A stretch of 64,000 bases of DNA from positions 682,001 to 746,000 of the forward strand of contig NZ_LT594621.1 of assembly GCF_900091655.1 (NCBI RefSeq). The letters are read 5' to 3'. The DNA comes from Culturomica massiliensis. GTDB taxonomy: Bacteria; Bacteroidota; Bacteroidia; Bacteroidales; Marinifilaceae. Position numbers and translations under genes: made by a program. The first letter of the stretch is position 1, and every line of letters begins with the position of its first letter. This document shows, piece after piece, positions 16,922-25,800 of this stretch. The notes below the pieces were generated by a model. It searched no databases. It saw only the letters and a program-made list of their open reading frames with translations, and had not been told where the DNA came from.

Positions 16922-18139
16922 ATGGGAGATACAGATAAAAGATGCAGTACTGTCGGGCAAGAATGGTTGTTTTGCCAGGAGAAAGCTGTTTTTCTGGGGA
17001 GAAAACAGAAAAAGTTAGTTATCGGTATTCCCAACGAATTGGAAAAAGGTGAAAACCGGGTTTGTCTGACGCCGGAATCTGTGCAGATTTTGGTATCCAT
17101 GGGGCATACTCTGTTTGTACAGCGGGGAGCGGGGGGGAATGCCCATTATTCGGATACGGAATATTGTGACGCAGGAGCTTATATTGTTGAGAGTGCAGAA
17201 GAGGTTTATACTGCGGATATTGTTATGAAAGCGACTTCTGTGTCTTTGTCCGAGGCCCGTTTGATGCATGACAAGCAGGTTATTCTTTCTCCTTTGAAAT
17301 TGGTGGATTTGCGTAAAGATGCGATTGTCGAGATGATGCAGAAAAAAGTGACGGCAGTCGGTTTCGATATTATCAAGGATGCAGACGGCTTTTATCCGGT
17401 AGTACGTATTATGAGCGAGATCGCCGGGAATTGTGCCATTATGATTGCCAGTGAATATCTGAGTAATTCCGGAGGCGGGAAAGGTATTATTTTAGGAGGG
17501 GTCAGTGGGATTACACCTACGGAGGTGGTTATTCTCGGGGCGGGAACTTTGGGAGAGTATGCGGCCCGGAATGCGTTGGGACTCGGAGCTACGGTGAAAG
17601 TATTCGATCGTTCGGTCAACAGGTTGCAACAATTAACCGAGCACCTCGGGCAGCGTGTTTATACGTCGGTGATGCATCGTCCTGTTTTGGAAAAGGCTTT
17701 GAAGACGGCAGACGTGCTTATCGGTGCAGTGCGTTGCTTCGATAATGATGACGATATGGTGGTTAACGAGGAACAGGTGCGGTTGATGAAAAGGGGGGCT
17801 GTCATTGTCGATCTCTCCATCGATCACGGTAGTTGTATCGGTACGTGTGGTCCTACTACGCATGAGCATCCCGTTTATATGTATGAGGGAGTGGTTCATT
17901 ATTGTGTGCCGAATGTGCTTTCCCGGGTAGCCCGGACGGCTTCGATCGCTTACAGCAATGTATTTTTGCCTTTGTTGGAGAAAATAGCACTCCAGGGCGG
18001 ATTGTCCAATGCCATCCGGCAGGATATCGGTTTGCGGAACGGAGTCTATATTTATAACGGAATTTTGACGAAAGAAGTCATTGCCGATAAATTCGGTTTG
18101 ATTTCCAGAGATATAAATCTATTGATAGCAGCTTTATAA
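16922..18139 (+). CDS. ald: Alanine dehydrogenase family (Bacteroidetes-type)
   Basis: A 405-residue member of the alanine dehydrogenase/transhydrogenase family. About 30 non-conserved residues precede the true start of the fold (LVIGIPNELEKGENRVCLTP). The Rossmann motif VVILGAGTLGEYAARNALGLGATVKVFD marks the NAD site, and DLSIDHGSC and HYCVPNVLSRVARTAS follow as expected. Where classical alanine dehydrogenases have a His-containing stretch after the first-domain Lys (TYLHLA type), this one reads LSPLKLVD, as I recall for flavobacterial relatives. The alanine reaction is therefore family-level inference. It sits between tsaE and a PorE-like gene, 3 bp before the latter. Confidence 0.82.
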   Translation: MGDTDKRCSTVGQEWLFCQEKAVFLGRKQKKLVIGIPNELEKGENRVCLTPESVQILVSMGHTLFVQRGAGGNAHYSDTEYCDAGAYIVESAEEVYTADIVMKATSVSLSEARLMHDKQVILSPLKLVDLRKDAIVEMMQKKVTAVGFDIIKDADGFYPVVRIMSEIAGNCAIMIASEYLSNSGGGKGIILGGVSGITPTEVVILGAGTLGEYAARNALGLGATVKVFDRSVNRLQQLTEHLGQRVYTSVMHRPVLEKALKTADVLIGAVRCFDNDDDMVVNEEQVRLMKRGAVIVDLSIDHGSCIGTCGPTTHEHPVYMYEGVVHYCVPNVLSRVARTASIAYSNVFLPLLEKIALQGGLSNAIRQDIGLRNGVYIYNGILTKEVIADKFGLISRDINLLIAAL

Positions 18140-18142
18140 GAT

Positions 18143-20476
18143 ATGATCGGAAAATTATCATTCTTACTGACTTTAATTGTATTGGTGTGTGCGTCCTGTT
18201 CTTCCCGCTATTATATAAGAAGGGGAAATGTGATTTATGAAACCGGACGTTATTATAAGGCAGAAACCAAATACGACAAGGCGTTTAATAAAGCCCGGAA
18301 TCCTGAATTGCGGGCCCGTGCCGCGATGTTGGCCGCCCGTTGTACGGAAGATGTAAACAAGATTGCCGATGCGCACAATTGGTATCGGAAGGCAGTACAG
18401 GCCAATAAGGAATTGCCTGATCCGTATCTTAAAATGGCGGAGATGAATGTACGCAGGGGGGATTTCGATGCCGCTTTTGAAAATTACGAGCGTTTTGCAG
18501 AGTTGTTTCCGGAGGACGAACGGGCAAAAGACGGTAGATATTATGTGGAGTTGCTGATGAAGGATTTGTCTCAAGAGACCCGTTATACGGTGGAATTACA
18601 GAAAGATTTCAATTCGCGTTACGGAGATTTCGGCCCGGTATTCTATCCGGAAGACAATAATATCGTGTATTTTGCCTCCAGCCGTCCGCAGGAGAAGCGG
18701 AAAGGGAAGAGAACGGACCCGGTTACCGGGGATGCTTTTTGTCATATATATGTGACGGAATATACACAGGAAATTAAGACGGTCGATAAACAAGGTAAGG
18801 TAAAAGTAAAGCGTTTCCCGGAACCCCGCTGGCTGAAACCGGCTGTTCTCAAGGATTCACTCTGGTCACCCAAAGGAGAGGGCGGCTTGTGTTTTTCTGC
18901 CGACGGGAATGATCTTTATTTTACTTCTTCCCGCGTTGTGGAAGGAAGAAACCGGGGGACCCGGATTTACAAGGCTCAACGCACGGAAGACGAGAAAACC
19001 GGAAAGAAGATATGGGGTAAGTTGTCGAAATCCGGGATATGCGGGGATTCGGTTTCTGTCGGTCATCCCGCTGTTACGCCTGACGGTTCGCGGATATATT
19101 TTGCTACCGATCTTTTACCCGGCGGTAAAGGCGGAAAAGATATCTGGTTTGCCGAATGGCTGGATGGAAAATGGGGAGAACCGCAGAATGCCGGAGATTT
19201 GATCAATACGGAAAAGGATGAGATGTATCCCTATGTGCGTGATAACGGAGAGTTGTATTTTGCCTCCAACGGCCATAACGGTTACGGAGGACTCGATATT
19301 TATTGTTTAAAGGAGGTGGAAGGAGAACAGCAACTGGAACATTTGCCGGCTCCGATCAATTCTTTTGCCGATGATTTCGGTATCACGTTCAGATCGGGTA
19401 AGGAGGAGGGTTTTTTCACTTCTTCCCGGGTGGGGCGGAATGATAAAATTTATAGTTTTGCTTATATTCCCCAACAATTGAAGGTGAAATTGCTGGCCCG
19501 TAACAATACGACCGAGTTGCCTATTCCTAAGGTTGCGGTGACGGTAACCTGCGACGATGGTAGTGTCGTATATCTTGAAACCGATTCGACGGGTATGGCT
19601 CAGATGGAGGTTTTGCCTCAACAGGAATATGTGTTTGCGGCGGAAAACCCCCGTTTCCTGAAAGGAAAGGGGATGGTATCGACTTATCGGGAAAAGGGAG
19701 ACCGGGTGTTCGAGGTGCTTATCGAAATGCAGCCGATCGAAAAACCGATTGTTATCCCGAATATTTATTTCGATCTCGGCAAATGGGAGTTGCGTCAGGA
19801 TGCGATGGATAATTTAAAGGAGTTGTTGACGATTCTGAAAGACAATCCCAATATAGCGATAGAATTGTCAGCCCATACCGATATGATCGGTAATGATAAG
19901 GCCAATCTCGAACTTTCGGAAAAGCGGGCTCAATCGGTCGTGGATTATCTGATTTCCAAGGGCGTATATTGGGACCGGCTGGAAGCTAAAGGCTATGGTG
20001 AGACCCAGCCGAGGCAGATTGATGAGAAAACGGCAAAGGCATATTCTTTTCTGAAAGTGGGGGATGTATTGACAGAGCGTTTTGTAAACCGGTTGAGGGG
20101 ACAGCAGCGGGAAGATGCCTTGCAATTGAACCGGCGTATCGAGTTTAAGGTTACACGTACCAATTATAAGCCCGGTCCCGATTCCCGGCACAATCCTTAT
20201 CTGGTGGCCCGGACGGCGGAAGAGGTGCAGAAAGTGGGCGAGACCCGGTTGAAGGATCTGAAGAGTGTGAAAGGAGCGTTTTTTACCCTTCAGTTGGGGG
20301 TTTTCAAAACGGTTCCCCAGCTTATCTATAATTTCCCGGTTGTATTCACGGAAAAAGTGAACAACGGGGGCGTGCGTTATTGCACCGGCATTTACGATAC
20401 CCGCGAAGAAGCCGCTGCCGCCGCCGCTGCCCTTAAAAAGAAGGGGATCGATTGCTTTGTCCGGGGCTATAATTAA
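18143..20476 (+). CDS. porE: PorE-like lipoprotein: TPR, beta-propeller, OmpA and SPOR-like domains
   Basis: A 777-residue lipoprotein with a signal ending in CASC (Cys19). In order: TPR helices (about 20-130), a PD40/WD40-like propeller (about 150-440, with repeats such as YFASSRPQ, YFTSSRVV and YFASNGHNGYGGLD), a carboxypeptidase-like beta-sandwich (about 450-530), an OmpA peptidoglycan-binding domain (NIYFDLGKWEL, HTDMIGNDKANLELSEKRAQ, about 545-690) and a C-terminal SPOR-like segment (FTLQLGVFKT...RYCTGIYDTREEA). The TPR-propeller-CRD-OmpA order is that of PorE, which ties the type IX secretion machine to peptidoglycan. The SPOR-like tail is an extra or under-described feature. Co-directional with ald (3-bp gap); a strong terminator follows. 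Confidence 0.82.
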   Translation: MIGKLSFLLTLIVLVCASCSSRYYIRRGNVIYETGRYYKAETKYDKAFNKARNPELRARAAMLAARCTEDVNKIADAHNWYRKAVQANKELPDPYLKMAEMNVRRGDFDAAFENYERFAELFPEDERAKDGRYYVELLMKDLSQETRYTVELQKDFNSRYGDFGPVFYPEDNNIVYFASSRPQEKRKGKRTDPVTGDAFCHIYVTEYTQEIKTVDKQGKVKVKRFPEPRWLKPAVLKDSLWSPKGEGGLCFSADGNDLYFTSSRVVEGRNRGTRIYKAQRTEDEKTGKKIWGKLSKSGICGDSVSVGHPAVTPDGSRIYFATDLLPGGKGGKDIWFAEWLDGKWGEPQNAGDLINTEKDEMYPYVRDNGELYFASNGHNGYGGLDIYCLKEVEGEQQLEHLPAPINSFADDFGITFRSGKEEGFFTSSRVGRNDKIYSFAYIPQQLKVKLLARNNTTELPIPKVAVTVTCDDGSVVYLETDSTGMAQMEVLPQQEYVFAAENPRFLKGKGMVSTYREKGDRVFEVLIEMQPIEKPIVIPNIYFDLGKWELRQDAMDNLKELLTILKDNPNIAIELSAHTDMIGNDKANLELSEKRAQSVVDYLISKGVYWDRLEAKGYGETQPRQIDEKTAKAYSFLKVGDVLTERFVNRLRGQQREDALQLNRRIEFKVTRTNYKPGPDSRHNPYLVARTAEEVQKVGETRLKDLKSVKGAFFTLQLGVFKTVPQLIYNFPVVFTEKVNNGGVRYCTGIYDTREEAAAAAAALKKKGIDCFVRGYN

Positions 20477-20501
20477 GACGGGTATATTCGGGTAGTGAAA
20501 T

Positions 20502-20534
20502 AAAAATCGTCTGAATTTGTCAGACGATTTTTTT
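20502..20534. terminator. Bidirectional terminator between porE-like and relA-like genes
   Basis: A 13-bp perfect stem AAAAATCGTCTGA/TCAGACGATTTTT with a 5-nt loop, giving U-runs on both strands between two convergent genes. Confidence 0.92.
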
Positions 20535-22752
20535 ATTGTTCCAGCATGGAATCCTGGCGGTGGACTTTCAGGACGCCGGGAAGGTGTTTCAGGCGGGTAA
20601 TCAGTTGGGACAAGTGTTCTGCGGTGTCGATCAGCAGAGTGATGTGTCCTTCGAACAGACCTTCGCCTGAATTGATGGCAATGGCCCGCATGGTTACCCG
20701 GGGATCTTTGCTGATCAATTCCGTGATCTGGTTGACAATACCGATTTCATCTTTTCCCATAAGGTCCAGAACGGTTTGGTAGGAAGCTGCTCCCTCGTTG
20801 GTCCATTGGGCTTGTACGATACGGTAAGGATAGCGTTTTTGCAGATCAAGGGCATTTTTACATTGTTGGCGGTGTACTTTGATACCTTCTCCGATGGATA
20901 CGAATCCGATGATCTGATCTCCGTATACCGGATTACAACAACGCGCAAATTTATAATCTACGTTGTTTACGTTTTTATCGATAACCAATACATCCTCGCT
21001 GATTTTTTTCGGATGGATGCGTATATCTTTGGGAATTGCGGCGGTTGCCGGTTTTTCTTCCTCTTTTGTCTGCAGTAAAATCTCTTTGATCTCTGTGGGA
21101 TCGTGTTTGCCGATGGCGATTCCCTGGTATAAATCGAGGGCAAATTTGTATTTGTAATACTGCATCAGTTTACGGATGACGTCGTCCGTAAAATCGATCT
21201 TCCAGTTTTTCAGTCTTCGTTCCAGCAATTCTTTTCCGATATTGGCCTGGTGATTGATTTCTTCGTTCAGGTATTGCCGGATTTTGTTGCGGGCTTTGGA
21301 GGTTACGGCAAAGTTCAGCCAGTCGGCTTTCGGCTGCTGGTTGGAAGAGGTCAATACCGATATCTGATCGCCGTTGCGGAGTTGATAGCGCAGGGGTTCA
21401 TTGCGTTGGTTTACTTTGCCTCCGACGCATTTTCCTCCGATATTGGTGTGTATGGCGTAGGCAAAATCGAGCAATGTGGCTCCTGCCGGAAGAGTGATCA
21501 GGTCTCCTTTGGGAGTGAATACATGGACTTCTTTGTCTTGTAAATCCAGTTTCAGGTCGTCCAGTAATTCGATGGCATTCTCTTCCGGACTTTCCAGGAT
21601 TTCGCGCAATTCGTTCAGCCAGTTTTCGATGATGGAATCCGAGCTTCCTCCTTTGTATTTCCAGTGGGCGGCAAAACCTTTTTCCGCGATTTCGTCCATA
21701 CGTTCGGTGCGGATTTGTACCTCTACCCAGCGTTTACCCGGTCCTAAAACGGTGGTTTGTAAGGATTCATAACCGTTGGATTTCGGTACGGAGATCCAGT
21801 CGCGCAGCCGCTGCGGATTAGGGGTATATTTATCCGTTACGATGGAATATACCCGCCAGCAATCCGGTTTTTCATTTTCACCTGTGCTGTCGATGATGAA
21901 TCGTACGGCGAAAATATCGTATATCTCTTCGAATTCCACCTGGCTTTTACGCATTTTATTCAGGATGGAAGCGATGGTTTTCGTCCGGTATTTAACTTTG
22001 AAACGGATGTTGCGTTTGTTCAGCTCTTCGACGATGGGAGCGATGAATTCGGCAATGTATTTTTCGCGGGCGTCTTTCGATTCTGCCAGTTTACGTGATA
22101 TTTCGGCATAAATATCCGGATTGGAGTAGCGCAGGGAGCGGTCTTCCATTTCCGATTTGATGTTATACAAGCCCAGACGGTGTGCAAAGGGAATGTAAAT
22201 GTAGTCTGTTTCCTGTGCCAGAGCTTTTTGTTGTCCGGAAGGCATGTGTTCGGCTTCCCGGAGGGCATAAAGTTTTTCTGCCAGAAAGATCAGTTGTACA
22301 CGGATGTCCTGTGCAAAACTCAATAATAGTTTCCGGAAATTTTCCGAGTCTACAATTTTTTGTGTCGCATAGATATGACTGATATTTTTGAGGCCTTCGA
22401 GGATTTGTGCTACTTTCTGACCGAATATATCTGTGACGGTGTCGAGCCGGATTTGTTCTTTTTCAACAGACTGATGCAATAGGGCACAAATCAAAGAGGT
22501 GCGTCCCAAGCCGATTTCCGATGTGACAATGTAGGCAATGTCGAGTATACGAGTAACTTCCTGTTCCGGTAATAATACAGGTGTAACGTCAGATGATGTC
22601 TCGGGCGGTGTACCGTTTTGAATGGCAATAGTAAAAGCTTTTTCTACCAGCCGGATGTCTTCTTCTGACAACAGGTTACGGCATGATTTCTGTAATGTCC
22701 CGAGTTTTTCGCCGATCAGCGGATTGTAGTTGGATAGTAATTCCCTCATCAC
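20533..22752 (-). CDS. relA: RelA/SpoT (p)ppGpp synthetase with degenerate hydrolase site
   Basis: A 739-residue long RSH protein: HD-like region (about 60-200), synthetase (about 245-375, with YDIFAVRFIID, KSNGYESLQT and EVQIRTERMDEIAEKGFAAHWKYK), TGS (HVFTPKGDLITLPAGATLLDFAYAIH), a Cys-rich linker (CCNPVYGD) and a C-terminal ACT domain. In active hydrolases the HD motif is HDxxEDT. Here it is HQSVEKE (residues 93-99), with both Asp replaced, and the later LADRLHN-type motif reads LAEKLYALR. The protein therefore probably makes but does not degrade (p)ppGpp, like RelA, and a bifunctional paralogue should exist elsewhere. On the minus strand, convergent with the PorE-like gene. Confidence 0.92.
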   Translation of the reverse strand: MMRELLSNYNPLIGEKLGTLQKSCRNLLSEEDIRLVEKAFTIAIQNGTPPETSSDVTPVLLPEQEVTRILDIAYIVTSEIGLGRTSLICALLHQSVEKEQIRLDTVTDIFGQKVAQILEGLKNISHIYATQKIVDSENFRKLLLSFAQDIRVQLIFLAEKLYALREAEHMPSGQQKALAQETDYIYIPFAHRLGLYNIKSEMEDRSLRYSNPDIYAEISRKLAESKDAREKYIAEFIAPIVEELNKRNIRFKVKYRTKTIASILNKMRKSQVEFEEIYDIFAVRFIIDSTGENEKPDCWRVYSIVTDKYTPNPQRLRDWISVPKSNGYESLQTTVLGPGKRWVEVQIRTERMDEIAEKGFAAHWKYKGGSSDSIIENWLNELREILESPEENAIELLDDLKLDLQDKEVHVFTPKGDLITLPAGATLLDFAYAIHTNIGGKCVGGKVNQRNEPLRYQLRNGDQISVLTSSNQQPKADWLNFAVTSKARNKIRQYLNEEINHQANIGKELLERRLKNWKIDFTDDVIRKLMQYYKYKFALDLYQGIAIGKHDPTEIKEILLQTKEEEKPATAAIPKDIRIHPKKISEDVLVIDKNVNNVDYKFARCCNPVYGDQIIGFVSIGEGIKVHRQQCKNALDLQKRYPYRIVQAQWTNEGAASYQTVLDLMGKDEIGIVNQITELISKDPRVTMRAIAINSGEGLFEGHITLLIDTAEHLSQLITRLKHLPGVLKVHRQDSMLEQ

Positions 22753-22788
22753 GATTCCTTATAGTTAGTCATGTTAGTGTGTCACTGA

Positions 22789-22796
22789 CAAAAATA
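22789..22796 (-). promoter_or_regulatory. Probable -7 box for the relA-like gene
   Basis: On the minus strand the sequence reads TATTTTTG, a TAnnTTTG match, 36 bp upstream of the start codon. Confidence 0.5.
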
Positions 22797-22831
22797 GACA
22801 TTTCTTTTTAAGAATATTGGGTAAGAAATTC

Positions 22832-22839
22832 TATTTTTG
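22832..22839 (+). promoter_or_regulatory. Probable -7 box for the 1464-residue gene
   Basis: TATTTTTG matches TAnnTTTG, 38 bp before the start codon; no clear upstream element. Confidence 0.5.
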
Positions 22840-22877
22840 TAAAGTTTTATTGAAAATAATTAAAACAAAGAATTTGT

Positions 22878-25800
22878 ATGCGTGTCGCTTTATATTGCCT
22901 TTCCTTGCTTTGGTGCTGCTGTATCTGCTCTTCTGTTTTTTCCCAGGATACCAAGACTTTAACCCAGTCGTTGGAAACAATATTTAAGGATGTCCGTTCC
23001 GGAGAAAAGAAAGTTTTGATCGATGATTGTATCGCGACGTGGACTTCTTCTTTTTTGCCTGAAAACGAGAAGGACAGTATCCGTGTTATCTTTCAGGATA
23101 TGCAGGCACTGCGTTTGTCTCCGGTTGCTGAACTCCGGGATTTTGCGGAGTGTGTGAATGCATTTTGCAAAAAACAGGAAAAGGAAAATTTAGACGTGTG
23201 GCTGACCGGTATAAAGAAGGCTCTGAACGCTCCGGATAAAAAACGGACCGTGGTAAAAAGATATCTGGAGTCGACCCGCAAGCTGGCGTGTGACGATCTT
23301 CTGTTTGCCGGGACATCCCACAGATGGTATATCAAAGGACAGGCCCGCTGGGTTTGGGGTACTCCTCTACGGATAGACTATACAGAGGCGGAGGTTGTCT
23401 GTAAGACGGCTAAAGATTCGATATGTATCGTTTCTACAGAAGGGGTTTATTTTTTGGAGAGTAATAAATGGGGCGGCCGGGGCGGATGCGTATATTGGTC
23501 GGATGTGGATTCTTTGAAGGCCGATCTGGCCAGGTACACGATCGATTTGAATATGTCCGAATATGCTGCGGATTCGGTGCTTTTTCATTGCGAAGCCAAA
23601 TATGGCCGGCCGATTTTGGGAAAATTAAAGGATAATGCCTCCAAATATGCCCGGAATAAAAAAGCGGAATATCCTTATTTTATGTCGTATGCAACCGATA
23701 TTGTGATCGATTCTTTATTCCCGTATGCCAGTTACCGGGGAGGGATTATTTATGCCGGGGAAAAGTTTTCCGGGTATGGACCGGGAGAGAATCCGGCTTA
23801 TGTACATATCCAGCCTAACGATACCTTGAATATGTATGTTTATTCGGAACGTTTTACGATCGATACGAGCCGTGTGCTGGCTGCGACTTCACGGATCGTT
23901 CTGGATATGGATTCCGGACAGTTGTTTCATCCGAATGTCAATTTTGTCTATATGGATAAGAATCGTACGGTAACGGTCAAGCGGCTTACGGAACAAAGTC
24001 TTCATGTGCCGTTCAGGGACGATTTTCATAAAATATTGTTCAGTGTAGAGCAGATCATATGGCCGATAGACAGCAGTTATATGGAAATGAGTATGAACAG
24101 CCGCTCCGGACTTTTCAAGGCACAGGTCGAATCCCTGAATTTTTTCAATGATCGTATTTACGATAACCTGCAGGGGCTGGATGAAGTGCATCCTCTAAAC
24201 GGTCTGCATAAAGCGGCAATCGAGTTGGAAACCAATACATTTTCGATACGAGAATATGCCGGGATTATGAAAAAACCGGAAGACCAGTTGCGCAAGGAGT
24301 TGATTTCTTTGTCGTACCGGGATTTTCTGGACTATAATGAAAAGAAGGACGAAGTGACGCTAAAGCCCCGTTTGTTTGCTTATACGGAGGCCCGTGTCGG
24401 GAAACGGGATTACGATAATATCCGTTTTGATTCGCATCCGAAGAACGGACGTATCAATGCCGTACTCGATTTAAGGAATTATAATCTGAAGATTTACGGT
24501 GTGGAGAAATTTACGATCAGTGAGACCAAAGATATCTATGTGGAACCTTCGGATAAAACGGTCGTGATGATGAAGAACCGCGATATGGAATTCAGCGGTA
24601 AGCTGAAAGCCGGAATGTTCGATATGTACGGGACGAATCTTTTCTTTTCATACGACCGTTATACGGTGGATTTGACACATGTCGATTCTACCGGCATGTA
24701 TCTTACGGACCGCATGACGAGAAAAAGAGGGGAAAGGATCAACTCGTTGATACGGGATGTAACCGGCGATATCGTCATCGACAAACCGGATAACAAATCC
24801 GGAAGGAAAGAAAATCCCGATTTCCCGGTTTTCAACTCGACGAAAGATTCTTATGTGTATTTCGACGATCCGGAGATACAAAACGGAGTTTATAAGCAGG
24901 ATAGTTTTTATTTTGTGATCCGCCCTTATACATTGAAAAATATCAATGATGCCGGTAAGTTCCGTTATGCTTTCAGCGGTACGATGGTGTCTCATATCGT
25001 ACCGGATATCAACGATACATTGGTGTTGATGAAGGGGAATGCTTTGGGAATGGAATACGAGACACCGGGAAACGGATTGAAGCTGTACGGAGAAGGAAAT
25101 CTGAAAAGCCGCATTACGATGAGTCAGAACGGATTCCGGGCAGATGGAGCTGTTACCATGAACGGTACTGATTTTAAATCTTCCGATATATTGATGACTC
25201 CGGATTCGATGATGACAGCGACGAAGCAGATTACAGTAGATTCTGTCGCAGACCGGCGTCCGGGGGCTGTGGGGAAAGAGGTACAGATTAAATACCTTCG
25301 AAAAGATAAGAATCTGATGGCGACGTCGACAACCTTACCTTTCAGTGTGTATAATGACCGGATTAAACATGCCGGAACGCTTTTTGTGTATCAAGACCGG
25401 ATGAATGCTTCCGGAACGATTGAGATGAAAGATGCCAGTCTTTCTTCAACGCTATTTCATTTACAGGATCATAATATCCTTTCCGAACATACCGATTTGC
25501 AGTTGAGCTCGCTGGGCAATAAGAACATACAGTTGAATACAGCCAATGTAAAGGCCAATATCGATCTGGCATTGAATAAGGGTAAGTTTATGAATAATGA
25601 GGATGCCAATAAGGCCGATTTCCCGTCCAACAAATACGAATGTTCTTTCAGGAGTTTTGTGTGGTATATGGATGAGGCTTATTTGAATATCGGTATTGAG
25701 GATGAGAAAGAGTTGCACCGGATCTGGCAGATCGACGATGAGAAACGGATACCCGACCAGGGGAAGAATATATTCGTTTCGACAGACAAGGCTTGTGATT

